Part shown: positions 1 through 8,761 of the stretch, in pieces
Layout of the letters: every line of letters starts with the position of its first letter
How positions within the stretch are numbered: position 1 is the first letter of the stretch
IMG/VR virus record: IMGVR_UViG_3300021959_008455
Location: 1-28,234 of that record
Strand: one strand, 5' to 3'
DNA from: a virus
Length of the DNA: 28,234 nucleotides
Made by a program: the position numbers and the translations under genes
The notes under the pieces: generated by a model
The model's database searches: none
What the model was told of the DNA's origin: nothing
The model's input: the letters and a program-made list of their open reading frames with translations, nothing else

Positions 1-860
1 GACAGAGTAGCTAGATTCATATTACCGTATTCAACTTTCTTCTCACCCAGCTCTAATTCACCAATAGCGTCAAGCTTATAGCTCTCACGAAGCCCCATCG
101 AAAACTTTTTATATACATCGAGGTAATCGAGAAGTGATATACCTTCTATAGTCCATTTTACCTGATCTCTACCAAAGGCACCCTTGATAACTCTACTTGT
201 TACATTACCGGTAGGTGACATACGAGCTACCCATTCATCGCCGAGTATACGGCGACATCGGTTAATGATGTAAGGTATATCAAAGAACTCAGAGTTCCAA
301 CCTGATAAGATATCAGGGAAGTCTTGCTCTAGGTGTTGAATATATTTCTTAAAAAGATCTCGCTCATTATCACACTTAATGTAAGTCACATCATCCTGAT
401 GATTCTTGTAGTCGTGTAGACCCCAAGTAGTGAAGTGATCTGCTAGAGTATCATATACAGTTATAACAGTTACTTTATGATTACCAGTCTCAATATTCGG
501 GAAGTCATCAGGTGAGTAAGTCTCGATATCAATAAACATCGTCTTAATAGGATGCTTATTAAAGTCTTCATCCTCATTCTCTTGCCAGTATCTATCAACC
601 AGGTATTGTTGATGCGATTGTAGGTTTTCAAATACGCGCTTTATACCAGTATCCTTAATAAACTTATAACGACCATACTGATTCTGGAATTTTTTCTTAA
701 TCAGCTTAGTACCGAAGATAGACTCATACTTACCATTACCCTCTACAAATAGATACGGTTCATGCGACGCTTCGTACGATATACGGTTACCATCTTCATC
801 CCACGTAAAGAGCTTAACTGAACTCTCCCTACCATTATATACTATATTTCGATAACTCAC
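1..860 (-). CDS. 43: DNA polymerase, family B, T4 gp43-like (N-terminal part, cut by window edge)
   Basis: Replicative DNA polymerase; about 286 residues of the N-terminal and 3'-5' exonuclease region are visible and the polymerase domain lies beyond the left edge. The exonuclease I motif is seen as FIDIETYSPDDFP and the exonuclease II region as DFPDILSGWNSEFFDIPYI, both typical of T4-type gp43. The frame has no ATG: an in-frame stop lies at 885-887 and the first start is GTG at 858-860. That GTG is preceded by TATAAT (867-872) at exactly 6 nt, the same spacing seen before other genes here, which supports a GTG start on a nearly leaderless mRNA. ATGs at 886-888 and 893-895 are in other frames and stop at once. 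Family call is very secure; the start is moderately secure. Confidence 0.96.
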   Translation of the reverse strand, partial: MSYRNIVYNGRESSVKLFTWDEDGNRISYEASHEPYLFVEGNGKYESIFGTKLIKKKFQNQYGRYKFIKDTGIKRVFENLQSHQQYLVDRYWQENEDEDFNKHPIKTMFIDIETYSPDDFPNIETGNHKVTVITVYDTLADHFTTWGLHDYKNHQDDVTYIKCDNERDLFKKYIQHLEQDFPDILSGWNSEFFDIPYIINRCRRILGDEWVARMSPTGNVTSRVIKGAFGRDQVKWTIEGISLLDYLDVYKKFSMGLRESYKLDAIGELELGEKKVEYGNMNLATL

Positions 861-866
861 ACCATA

Positions 867-894
867 ATTATAGTGTAGTTCCGCTCATAGTCCA
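867..894 (-). promoter_or_regulatory. sigma70-like promoter of DNA polymerase
   Basis: On the minus strand TGGACT (889-894), a 16-bp spacer and TATAAT (867-872), followed by 6 nt and the GTG start. The -35 matches TTGACA at four of six positions. The predicted transcription start falls on the GTG. Confidence 0.6.
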
Positions 895-895
895 T

Positions 896-2110
896 CTATT
901 TGTTGTACCTAGATATATTAATTCGCTTAGGGTCGCCGATATGGTATTGATATACTTCTGTATAGCAGTCAATGTTGTTATCACTTTCTAGCCAGCGAGT
1001 ATCAGCATAACCTGAGGCTTTCTTACATAGTGATTTATAGCGCTTTCTATCACCTAGTGTCTTTTCAATTTGAGCGATCATTTCGTCGCCCGTTTTGAAT
1101 CTAATAGGTGCATTTTCGTATGTACATATATCTTGACATGCAATAGGTAGGCCTAGGGCGCATGCTTCAATATATTTTAAATCGGATTTGGACCGGTTAA
1201 ATACATTATCTTGTAGAGGTGCTACAACCATATTAACGTTTAAATCACGTAACTTGTCACCGTATTCAAACAACCTGGCCCAGGGATGGAATTCAATCTT
1301 ACCAGACATCACGAGCGGTTTGAGTGATAGTGGGAAAGCTCCTAGAAATACCCATTGATATTTATCGACTGTTTTAGCAATCACCCTATTTACATGTTCG
1401 AAGTCGTCCTTCTGACCTACATTATTATCGACGTCAAAATGAGCTCCGGAACCGGCGTATAAGATTCTTGGCTTCTCCTTATTATCCTCGAAGCTTTTCA
1501 TTGTTCGATTTAGATCGCTTCTGTTACCTAGCCAGAACTTCGGCATAAAATTAGGTATAACAGTTACATTTTCATTACCAGTCTTTTCCTTGTAATAATC
1601 ACGCATGAATGGACATGTAACAGTAATCTCATCACACATGGCCATAATCTCCTGAGCACTCTTTCTAATCTGTGGGTCGGTAAATGCCTTCTTAAACTTA
1701 TTATAATCTGGTATATCTTCAGAAAAACAAATATCATCAATTTCATATATAAGCCTAAAGTCGCGTTCGTCTGCAACTTTACGTAAGAACTTAATAAAAT
1801 CTAATTGCTGTGGTGTTGCTTGTCTTTGTATACGTACACCCTTTAAACCTATGTACTGGCGAGCATCTCCATTCATTACCGTCGTACCATGTACTACAGC
1901 CTTATTATGAGCATTCATAACCTGTTCAGGCCATATCATTCTCCAGTGACCACAACCAGAGTAATCAGCATAGTAGTTCATAAAGCGTGGACACGCAAGC
2001 TCTGGTGGTTGTGGTGTTGGTTTTTGTTTAGCACTACGTACTTGACTAGCCAACCCCATTGGCAAAGCTAATTGCATAGGAGAAGGTGGAAATGGAGACT
2101 GGTTAAGCAT
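896..2110 (-). CDS. GT4-type glycosyltransferase
   Basis: A 404-residue protein resembling GT-B fold glycosyltransferases of the GT4 (glycosyltransferase group 1) type. The C-terminal half carries the nucleotide-sugar region: PRILYAGSGAHF, then SDLKYIEACALGLPIAC, which matches the acidic E-x7-E-like signature of the family. An N-terminal segment of about 45 residues is Pro/Gln-rich and probably disordered. It sits alone between the recombination operon and DNA polymerase; a TATAAT lies 11 nt before the ATG but no good -35 is obvious. Such enzymes in phages can modify phage DNA, virion proteins or host glycans; the acceptor and sugar cannot be read from the sequence. Confidence 0.75.
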   Translation of the reverse strand: MLNQSPFPPSPMQLALPMGLASQVRSAKQKPTPQPPELACPRFMNYYADYSGCGHWRMIWPEQVMNAHNKAVVHGTTVMNGDARQYIGLKGVRIQRQATPQQLDFIKFLRKVADERDFRLIYEIDDICFSEDIPDYNKFKKAFTDPQIRKSAQEIMAMCDEITVTCPFMRDYYKEKTGNENVTVIPNFMPKFWLGNRSDLNRTMKSFEDNKEKPRILYAGSGAHFDVDNNVGQKDDFEHVNRVIAKTVDKYQWVFLGAFPLSLKPLVMSGKIEFHPWARLFEYGDKLRDLNVNMVVAPLQDNVFNRSKSDLKYIEACALGLPIACQDICTYENAPIRFKTGDEMIAQIEKTLGDRKRYKSLCKKASGYADTRWLESDNNIDCYTEVYQYHIGDPKRINISRYNK

Positions 2111-2139
2111 ATATACTATTAATTATAAGGGATATTATT

Positions 2140-3945
2140 TTAATCCACGAATTCAACACGTTTAGTAATACCATTACTCTTCTCTAAAAATACAATATCT
2201 CCAGTTGCTGATTTAATACTTTCTTTACGGTGACTAATAACAAATATACACTCTTTCTGCGTCGCGACACGATCATTTAAGATCTCTAAAACAAGATCAA
2301 CACCCTTCTCATCAAAGCTACTATCAAATAGCTCATCATAAAAACTAATATTATAGTGTACATCGCCTTGCGCCTTTCTCATATCCATAAATGAAAAGAG
2401 GCATGCAAGATCAATAGCTTTTCTCTCGGCACCTGAGAAGTTATTATAGAGGCATACCTTGCCCTTTTCATTGATAATCTCTTCTTCAAAATACTCATTA
2501 AAAATACAAATACTATTACTATCCAGTTTCTTGAGATAGTGTGTGAGTTTAGAGTTAAAGTTGCGTAAGATCTTCTTAACTATAAAACTCTTCACCCCTT
2601 CCTCAGATACAACAAACTTTGCAACGTCGAGAAAATCTAATCTGTTCTTCAAGTCATTAATTTCATCTTTAATTACACAAGCCTTAGTTCCATAGTCCTG
2701 AACTATACTATCAAATGTGTTAGTTTCGTTTTTTGCTTCTTCTAGCTCACATTCAATTTCTGTTATACACTTTTGTATATAATCGACAGATTCTTTAACC
2801 TGTGTAACACTATATTTTTCACGCTCTATATCAGCAATTTTATCTGCTATAGTTTGAATTGCATTATTAACCCTCACTTCGAGAGCTTTCTTATCATCCA
2901 ACTTACCAGTAAGATCATCTAGCTTTATTTTTTGGTCATTTATACCTGCCTTTATGATACTTTTCTTTTCATTGATAGCCTTAATATCATGATCAGCAAT
3001 TGGTCGAAGACATACTGGGCAATCAGCCTCCGATGTACCTATCTGTTTGTAATCTTCTGCCGCGGTCCTTAACGTCAGCTTACACTCAATTAAGTCGTGA
3101 TTAATTACATCTATTTCTCCGCGAACCTTCTTCTTTTTCAGAGTCACCTCATCCCTCTTTTCCTCTAGAAGAGTAGCATCTAAGTTATTAATAGCGTCGA
3201 GCCTTTTATTAGCTGCTTCGAGATCAGTAGAGTGTCGATCACGTGTTAATTTTAATGCACTAACTTTTCGTTTATGCTCAGTATCAAAATTATCTTTATG
3301 GTTCTGCTGCAATCGCAGATAGCCATTCGTTTCTTCTAGCCGTGTAACGTTAATATCAAAGTCTTTCTTGATCTCACCTTGATCGCATCTAACGTCATTT
3401 AACATCTTAGAGAATACTTCAAGGTTAAATATCTTTTCAATAAACTTACGCTTCTCTACCTTATTTTTAGCCATGAAAGGTATGTGGTTATTAAGAGTCA
3501 TAATAACACAATTTTGAAATATCTCCGGCGAGGATGATAATACAGTCTCAATATACTGGTTTGTATTCTGAATAGTATCACGTGTCTTATCGACGTCGTT
3601 CTTATATATGGTACATTTTGATGGACCTAATGTACGTACAATTTTAAAATCATTCATACCGTATTGAGGATCATCTACACTAAATGATAACTCGACAGAT
3701 GTCTTACCGTCAGTCAGATTGTTAGGTATAAAGGTCTTCTTAATTTCTCTTAGTGTATTACCGAATATAGAGAAGTACAGGGCATCGGCAATGGTACTCT
3801 TACCAACACCATTTCGTCTATCCTCTTTATCGCGGTTTATACCAGTAACAATATGCAACCCTGTCTCAAAGTTCACCGTCACTGCCTCTTCACCTACTGA
3901 TAAAAAGTTCTTAATTTTTAGTTCTTTAAAATTTACGTACTTCAT
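2140..3945 (-). CDS. 46: recombination endonuclease subunit gp46 (Rad50/SbcC-like ATPase)
   Basis: Large subunit of the T4-type gp46/gp47 complex, the phage version of Rad50/SbcC, which resects DNA ends for recombination-dependent replication. The Walker A loop is NGVGKST at about residues 45-51, with an inserted charged stretch before it (INRDKEDRR). Two coiled-coil arms surround a zinc hook C-P-V-C at residues 309-312. The ABC signature is FSGAERK and the Walker B is ISFYDELFD near residue 560. At 601 residues it is slightly longer than T4 gp46. The ATG overlaps the end of gene 47 by 4 nt (ATGA), indicating translational coupling in the 55-47-46 operon. Confidence 0.95.
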   Translation of the reverse strand: MKYVNFKELKIKNFLSVGEEAVTVNFETGLHIVTGINRDKEDRRNGVGKSTIADALYFSIFGNTLREIKKTFIPNNLTDGKTSVELSFSVDDPQYGMNDFKIVRTLGPSKCTIYKNDVDKTRDTIQNTNQYIETVLSSSPEIFQNCVIMTLNNHIPFMAKNKVEKRKFIEKIFNLEVFSKMLNDVRCDQGEIKKDFDINVTRLEETNGYLRLQQNHKDNFDTEHKRKVSALKLTRDRHSTDLEAANKRLDAINNLDATLLEEKRDEVTLKKKKVRGEIDVINHDLIECKLTLRTAAEDYKQIGTSEADCPVCLRPIADHDIKAINEKKSIIKAGINDQKIKLDDLTGKLDDKKALEVRVNNAIQTIADKIADIEREKYSVTQVKESVDYIQKCITEIECELEEAKNETNTFDSIVQDYGTKACVIKDEINDLKNRLDFLDVAKFVVSEEGVKSFIVKKILRNFNSKLTHYLKKLDSNSICIFNEYFEEEIINEKGKVCLYNNFSGAERKAIDLACLFSFMDMRKAQGDVHYNISFYDELFDSSFDEKGVDLVLEILNDRVATQKECIFVISHRKESIKSATGDIVFLEKSNGITKRVEFVD

Positions 3946-4991
3946 TTTGGTCTATCTACTGATCGATTATATAGTTCAGTAGTATATTTTGCAACTTCAC
4001 CTTTATTATCAATATCCAACATATTAATAAACTCAGTAATAGCTTCTGTCATATCAACACCAGAAAGGTCGAACTCACTCTCTTCGGCAAATTGTACCTT
4101 ATTATAGTTAGCATCATAATCGATTCTAATATCACTAGGCTTGTAACTAGCTAACTTAGTAACTAGTAGATCCATATCTGCAGAATTAACATTCTTATCT
4201 ACAATAAACTTAATAATGTTATTTGTAACCTCTGATTTGAAATATGATTCAGGATCTTTTTGTTCAATTAGCTTAGATAAAAATATCTTAACATGCTTTG
4301 GTGTTACTGTATTTTTATAAAACTCATAACTTAGATCCTTGAGATCTAAAACATAATATCCTTTTGTTTGACCAGAATCACCGAAATCCATTTCATATGG
4401 ATTACCTACATATACAATTTCACTACTATCGATTACTCTACTCGCTCTTAAATGAAAATGGCCAGAGAATACTAGAGGTGCTTTATTAGCTAAAGTTTCC
4501 GGACTATCGCCATGGTCACATACCTTGAAAGAGTTCATCTTAAAGTTTACTAACTCAAAGTGACCGAAGACTAAGTCACAATTAGGGATGTCTTTTAATT
4601 GTGTACCCCATGGGCAGAATACTGTATTAACTCCGTGTATATTACATTGAGCCATTTTATCATATACAGTTAGATTGCTATAACCTTTCAAAATACTCAG
4701 ACTGTTAATCTCACTAGTGTCCTTGTACCACGCATCATGGTTACCAGTAATCATTGTGATATTAAAATCATTAAACTTATCTAGAAAATCCTTAGCAAAG
4801 TTTAGTGTCTTGACGCTTATTTCGTCCCTATAATGAAAGAAGTCTCCACAAAAGATAATATCAGATATACCTTTTGACTTTAAGTCTTTAATATACCAAT
4901 CACTCCATTGATTAGCTACACCCAACCAGAAGTCACTATTCTGATGAACACCGAGATGTATATCAGAAAATATCGCTACCTTTGTGTTCAT
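3942..4991 (-). CDS. 47: recombination endonuclease subunit gp47 (Mre11/SbcD-like nuclease)
   Basis: Metallophosphoesterase partner of gp46. The calcineurin-type metal motifs are present in order: DIHLG (D10, H12), GDFFHYRDE (D50), GNHDAWY (N84-H85-D86), and SGHFHLRAS with the last metal histidines. At 349 residues it matches the T4 gp47 length. It begins 1 nt after the stop of gene 55 and overlaps gene 46, so all three are read from the promoter in front of gene 55. No Shine-Dalgarno sequence is visible; coupled translation is likely. Confidence 0.95.
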   Translation of the reverse strand: MNTKVAIFSDIHLGVHQNSDFWLGVANQWSDWYIKDLKSKGISDIIFCGDFFHYRDEISVKTLNFAKDFLDKFNDFNITMITGNHDAWYKDTSEINSLSILKGYSNLTVYDKMAQCNIHGVNTVFCPWGTQLKDIPNCDLVFGHFELVNFKMNSFKVCDHGDSPETLANKAPLVFSGHFHLRASRVIDSSEIVYVGNPYEMDFGDSGQTKGYYVLDLKDLSYEFYKNTVTPKHVKIFLSKLIEQKDPESYFKSEVTNNIIKFIVDKNVNSADMDLLVTKLASYKPSDIRIDYDANYNKVQFAEESEFDLSGVDMTEAITEFINMLDIDNKGEVAKYTTELYNRSVDRPK

Positions 4992-4992
4992 A

Positions 4993-5520
4993 TTATTCGT
5001 CGTCAGTATTAGGCTTTACATAAACCTGACCACCGCCGGACTCTAACATCTCTCTCTCATATACCTGCTCTCTATAATCGCATAGAGTCTGGTGATGTTT
5101 CTTTTCCTTTTTAATTCTATTAATGAAGGCGTGAAATGCGATAGTAGTAAAATATGAGAAAGGATTGTACTCTGAATCAACATTAAACTTTTTATTCTGT
5201 AAAGCAGTATACATCTTAACCAGAGCGTCACCTATCATTTCTTCTTTATAGGTATAATTTATAAAGTTAGATTTATTACCCAACCCATAAGCAATCTTTT
5301 TAAGTGAGTTGGCAAGATCGAAAATACAATCTTCAGTCACATAATACTCTCTAATCTGCTCCTTGAATACAGCCGGGTTGACATAGTACTCATCAATCTT
5401 CGGCTTAGGTCCCCTCTTCTTAGGTTTTGGTTTTTCCTCGACCACGGGAGCCTCATCAGTCTTAGGCTTCTCATCAGTCTTAGGCTTCTCGTCGGCTTTA
5501 GGTTCTTTATCGCTTGGCAT
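4993..5520 (-). CDS. 55: late-transcription sigma factor gp55
   Basis: Sigma-like factor that directs host RNA polymerase to TATAAATA late promoters. Residues about 44-150 align by eye with T4 gp55: YVN near the start, then a region-2-like block FINYTYKEEMIGDALVKM and FHAFINRIKKEKK. The first 43 residues are an added charged tail made of K-P-K-T-D-E repeats and a KKRGPKPK stretch. T4 gp55 ends with a hydrophobic sliding-clamp-binding motif; this protein ends VKPNTDDE and shows no such motif. Many TAAATA boxes in this window are its presumed targets. It is the first gene of the 55-47-46 operon. Confidence 0.92.
   Translation of the reverse strand: MPSDKEPKADEKPKTDEKPKTDEAPVVEEKPKPKKRGPKPKIDEYYVNPAVFKEQIREYYVTEDCIFDLANSLKKIAYGLGNKSNFINYTYKEEMIGDALVKMYTALQNKKFNVDSEYNPFSYFTTIAFHAFINRIKKEKKHHQTLCDYREQVYEREMLESGGGQVYVKPNTDDE
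5453..5506. repeat. 18-bp tandem repeat within gene 55
   Basis: Two perfect 18-bp copies (5453-5470 and 5471-5488) followed by a diverged third copy (5489-5506). They encode the K-P-K-T-D-E repeats of the gp55 N-terminal tail, so unit number could vary without a frameshift. Confidence 0.9.
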
Positions 5521-5530
5521 AATATAACTA

Positions 5531-5559
5531 AGTATAATATGTAACTACAGTAATATCAA
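5531..5559 (-). promoter_or_regulatory. sigma70-like promoter of the 55-47-46 operon
   Basis: Minus strand TTGATA (5554-5559), a 17-bp spacer and TATACT (5531-5536), 10 nt before the ATG of gene 55. The -35 touches the stop codon of uvsW. The predicted leader is only about 4 nt. Confidence 0.65.
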
Positions 5560-5560
5560 C

Positions 5561-6994
5561 TTATTTTTCTGTTACCTGTACTATTTTATAGGGTATTCTT
5601 TCTTGCTCGTATATTTCTTTTCTACGAGTTACGTGCTTTTGACCATATTTAAGTTGGTCCGCTATATCAATTATCTTAAGATTATCCTTACTGTCATGCA
5701 GGCGTAGTCCACGTCCAATAGTCTGTATAGTGCGTATGGAGCTTTTACCGCCGGCGGCGAATACAATCATGTGTATATTTTTAATATTAACACCAGTACT
5801 GAAGATAGAACTCATAGCTATACATACTACGTTACTATCTACCTCCATTATACTTTTAATTTTCTCACGCTCTTGAACCTCTAGCTCACCCTTAACAAAA
5901 TATACTTGCTTATGCTTTAAGGTTGACATTAGGTCATATAGTGTTTCGCCATGCTTTAGGTGATTCACCAGTACGAGAATGTTATTGTTAAAATTATTAC
6001 ATATCTGCTCTATTACATTATTTCGAAATTGATTCTCGTATATAAAGTCCAACTCGAGCCTATAGTTTAGTTTAGCATCTGCACCTGTCTTATATGCTGG
6101 TGAATTTACAAAATTAGCCTCGATAATAGTAGCGTTAGCTGGTGTTAAGTGTTTTTCAGTACGTAGTTGAAAACTATCCTTCTCGTATATAATGCTGCCT
6201 ATCTTGCCAATAATATTCCATTCATCAACCTTACTATCTGGCATAGTACCAGTTAGTCCGAACTTATGAACAGTTCTTATTTGCTGTACCATTTTACTCA
6301 CCTTATTAGTTTTTTTAACTTTGTGGCACTCGTCTATAACTAGCATGTCTACCTTCTCCAACCAATCATTATCTTTAAACTGACTCTGCAGTATGCCTAA
6401 GTTAGCTATAATAACATTGGCAGTAAAATCTGGTTTGTTTTTACCGGACCACTTCGTATATTTAAAAGGTGCGTTATATTCATTAAAGTCACCAAACGTT
6501 TGATTAACTAAACCTAAATCCGGTACAATCAGGAGGCATTTAAATGTATCACCCTTACTCTTAAACATACTCGATAGTAGCGAGCATATTGTTAAGGTTT
6601 TACCAGCACCGGTACCCATTTTCAGAATACCTCTACCAAATTGAATTGCTTTCTCACATGCAGCTAGCTGATAATCTCTTAAAGGTAGTGTTAGATCATC
6701 ATATATATCTGCGGATGTTAATGTAGGCTTTATAATATTAGATACGTCCCTATCGATTTGTATCTCTTCATCAGGATAGACTTCCTTAATGTATCTCAAT
6801 ATATCGAAAAACAGACCAGCCTCGAATAGACCAGTAGGCGTAATACAGTAATTTCTAATATCAGCAAAATGTCTAGCTCGGCCCTTTAATCTGAACCGAG
6901 CAGTTGCATCAGTCTCACTAAAAAAATCGCGAATATCAGGTACTAGGTCTCCTGATATTCTAAGCTTACTCTTAACTACTTCAAATCTAATCAT
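5561..6994 (-). CDS. uvsW: ATP-dependent helicase UvsW
   Basis: Superfamily 2 DNA/RNA helicase that in T4 unwinds R-loops and recombination intermediates and shuts off origin-dependent replication. The N-terminal 100 residues match the UvsW lead-in domain. Helicase motifs follow: I MGTGAGKT (126-133), II DECHK (about 221-225), III GLTGT (about 246-250), and VI near residue 440 as TIGRGLRLH. Length 477 fits T4 UvsW. It starts 2 nt after the uvsY-like gene and shares its promoter, a gene order common in T4-type phages. Confidence 0.93.
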   Translation of the reverse strand: MIRFEVVKSKLRISGDLVPDIRDFFSETDATARFRLKGRARHFADIRNYCITPTGLFEAGLFFDILRYIKEVYPDEEIQIDRDVSNIIKPTLTSADIYDDLTLPLRDYQLAACEKAIQFGRGILKMGTGAGKTLTICSLLSSMFKSKGDTFKCLLIVPDLGLVNQTFGDFNEYNAPFKYTKWSGKNKPDFTANVIIANLGILQSQFKDNDWLEKVDMLVIDECHKVKKTNKVSKMVQQIRTVHKFGLTGTMPDSKVDEWNIIGKIGSIIYEKDSFQLRTEKHLTPANATIIEANFVNSPAYKTGADAKLNYRLELDFIYENQFRNNVIEQICNNFNNNILVLVNHLKHGETLYDLMSTLKHKQVYFVKGELEVQEREKIKSIMEVDSNVVCIAMSSIFSTGVNIKNIHMIVFAAGGKSSIRTIQTIGRGLRLHDSKDNLKIIDIADQLKYGQKHVTRRKEIYEQERIPYKIVQVTEK

Positions 6995-6996
6995 TT

Positions 6997-7398
6997 CTAT
7001 ATTGTTTCCATCTTCATTATCTCTATAATATTTTTGATATCAAAGCCTAGGCTCGTGAATGTCCTCTCAACCTTTTCTAAGTAGTCTACAATTAACTCTT
7101 GCTCACTTATCCTATTTTGCAGCTCTACCATTCCTTCGTGTTGATATGAACTTTTTTCTGCTATAGGCCTGGTTACCTTTACTGGTGACTCTCGTTGTAT
7201 GGCTTGTATAATATCCTCTCTTAAAGAGTACCTTTCAGCTTTTAAGTTGAGGAGAGACTTTTTATGTTGAATTAAACGACATACCCAGAAGTGTTTACGT
7301 GCCGGTGTTTTAAGAGACATTTCTTTGATATTAAACTCATCGATATGTAGTTCTTTCTCAATCTCCTCACTGTATCTCTCAATTATTTCCGCATTCAC
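6997..7398 (-). CDS. uvsY: UvsY-like recombination mediator
   Basis: Small protein (133 residues) in the position of UvsY, directly before uvsW. T4 UvsY loads the UvsX recombinase on single-stranded DNA covered with gp32. Similarity is weak but spread over the length: an early KHFWVCRLIQHKKSLLNLKA helix and a C-terminal S-x-GF-x-IK-x-I-x-x-M pattern (SLGFDIKNIIEIMKMET) that parallels the T4 UvsY end. The start is GTG at 7396-7398, chosen because a strong promoter -10 lies exactly 6 nt upstream. Family by similarity and context; moderately secure. Confidence 0.78.
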   Translation of the reverse strand: MNAEIIERYSEEIEKELHIDEFNIKEMSLKTPARKHFWVCRLIQHKKSLLNLKAERYSLREDIIQAIQRESPVKVTRPIAEKSSYQHEGMVELQNRISEQELIVDYLEKVERTFTSLGFDIKNIIEIMKMETI

Positions 7399-7404
7399 AT
7401 GCTT

Positions 7405-7432
7405 ATTATAACTGCTTATATACGTGATGCAA
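7405..7432 (-). promoter_or_regulatory. sigma70-like promoter of uvsY-uvsW
   Basis: Minus strand TTGCAT (7427-7432), a 16-bp spacer, TATAAT (7405-7410), then 6 nt to the GTG start. It is nearly identical in layout to the promoter at 25081-25108. Confidence 0.7.
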
Positions 7433-7465
7433 CTATTAACTAGTGATATAGTGTATGATAATACT

Positions 7466-7475
7466 TAAATAAATA
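7466..7475 (+). promoter_or_regulatory. T4-type late promoter
   Basis: Overlapping TAAATA boxes (7466-7471, 7470-7475); the second stands 5 nt before the ATG at 7481. It starts the plus-strand late region. Confidence 0.65.
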
Positions 7476-7480
7476 TTAAT

Positions 7481-7762
7481 ATGGAGGATACTCAAAGATT
7501 GTTCGAACGTACAGTAGATAAGCTGCTAAAGAGAGTTGAGGGTACTGATTCTAGTAAGAAAAAGCCTAAGAAGGTATATGATGAAGATGAAGGTAATACT
7601 GTTGGTGGTGGTGCACTAGGACCCGCGGCTGCAGTAGGTCACTCTCAATCAGGTGACTGGTATGCCCCTGGTGATTACAGAGTACCTAAAGCACTCGGCG
7701 CTATACAGACGCGTAACGGTGCTATTGGCCGGAAGCGTAGAAAAAAGAAAAAGAAGAAGTAA
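7481..7762 (+). CDS. small basic-tailed late protein
   Basis: A 93-residue protein of unknown function. The first 20 residues form a charged amphipathic helix with possible prohead-protease sites LFE/R (residues 7-9) or RVE/G near residue 20, similar in type to the N-termini of other late proteins here. The middle is Gly/Ala-rich and the C-terminus is an extreme basic tail, RKRRKKKKKK, suited to DNA or RNA contact. It lies directly behind a late promoter. A packaged DNA-binding internal protein is plausible but unproven. Confidence 0.7.
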   Translation: MEDTQRLFERTVDKLLKRVEGTDSSKKKPKKVYDEDEGNTVGGGALGPAAAVGHSQSGDWYAPGDYRVPKALGAIQTRNGAIGRKRRKKKKKK

Positions 7763-7771
7763 GTACGTGTG

Positions 7772-8209
7772 ATGGAAGCAGGTCACTGGACAATACACGG
7801 CGAGATACCCGAGGGCGCCTTTGGTTTTATATACGAAATTACTAACACAGTAAATCAAAAGAAGTATATAGGTAAGAAGCAGATGGTGAAGCGTATTAAA
7901 CGACAGCCACTCAAAGGTAAAAAGCGTAAAAGGATTGATTTAGTAGAAAGTGACTGGAAGTCTTATACCGGTTCTTCGGATAGACTTAATGCTGATATAG
8001 AAGAGTTCGGTAAAGATACTTTTACATTTCAAATCTTAAGATTTTGTGGCAGTAAATTTGAACTAAGTTATTTTGAATCAAAAATGCAATTTGAGCGTGA
8101 TGTTTTATTAAGTGAAGATTACTATAATGGTATTATAAACTGTAGAATAGGCAGACCACCTAAAGCTTTAAAGGAACACTATTATAATAAGCGTAATGAA
8201 CAACGTTGA
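7772..8209 (+). CDS. GIY-YIG family endonuclease-like protein
   Basis: The N-terminal region carries the GIY-YIG core as GFIYEITN and KKYIGKK, about 15 residues apart, followed by a basic linker and the block DWKSYTGSSDRLNADIEEFG common to phage GIY-YIG-like proteins. At 146 residues it is about the size of the catalytic domain alone, with no separate DNA-binding domain apparent. It could be a free-standing nuclease or a Seg-like homing remnant. GTG at 7769 is adjacent to ATG at 7772; the ATG is preferred. No promoter of its own was seen; it lies 9 nt after the previous gene and overlaps the next by 14 nt. Confidence 0.8.
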   Translation: MEAGHWTIHGEIPEGAFGFIYEITNTVNQKKYIGKKQMVKRIKRQPLKGKKRKRIDLVESDWKSYTGSSDRLNADIEEFGKDTFTFQILRFCGSKFELSYFESKMQFERDVLLSEDYYNGIINCRIGRPPKALKEHYYNKRNEQR

Positions 8210-8753
8210 TCTAGGCATATACAATATAAACCTTATTAACTGTAATGAAATTTTTAAGGATGCTAGTGATAATATTGTAGATGACTTATATAAATTTGAC
8301 CTACTTCATAAATCTCTAAATAATGCTGTTGTAAAGCGGTTATTCCTACACTATACCATACTTCATATATGTGAAGCAGTCTTAAAGAGTAAGTCTAATA
8401 AGAAAAATATAATATTTTTTAATGATACACAGTTAAATGACGTTTCTTTAGCTAAGTTCTATAATGAGAGTGATATTATCAAATCTATATGTAGTGTCCT
8501 CAGGAAGATAAAGGTTATACTACCTCTAAAAGTATATATAAGCAAATATAGCTTAGATTATTTCTACCACTTACTTGAATCAAACCAGGGAAAGGGTCAC
8601 CTACTACTAAACGAAGTGAGGAATGCAGCAGATTATGATAACTCACGATTCACCTTCAGTAAAATTAAGCAATATACCAAAAAATATGAATTAACTTGGC
8701 TTAATGAAGAGTACTTTAATAGACTATCAACTAAGTTTCTTCTGATTAAATAA
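8196..8753 (+). CDS. conserved-looking phage protein of unknown function
   Basis: A 185-residue protein that I do not recognise. It is rich in Leu, Ile, Lys and Tyr, with helical segments and no signal peptide or membrane segment. It overlaps the GIY-YIG gene by 14 nt and its stop codon is part of the TAAATA box of the next late promoter, so it is the last gene of the first late unit. Its amino acid use fits the surrounding phage genes. Confidence 0.75.
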   Translation: MNNVDLGIYNINLINCNEIFKDASDNIVDDLYKFDLLHKSLNNAVVKRLFLHYTILHICEAVLKSKSNKKNIIFFNDTQLNDVSLAKFYNESDIIKSICSVLRKIKVILPLKVYISKYSLDYFYHLLESNQGKGHLLLNEVRNAADYDNSRFTFSKIKQYTKKYELTWLNEEYFNRLSTKFLLIK

Positions 8754-8756
8754 ATA
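8747..8756 (+). promoter_or_regulatory. T4-type late promoter of the 8762-12565 operon
   Basis: Overlapping TAAATA boxes (8747-8752 and 8751-8756); the second ends 5 nt before the ATG at 8762. It overlaps the stop codon of the previous gene. Confidence 0.7.
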
Positions 8757-8761
8757 ATAAT

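Noticed and set aside
7769-7771. GTG start for the GIY-YIG protein
   Set aside because: An ATG follows immediately at 7772 and adds no loss of domain; no promoter or site favours the GTG.
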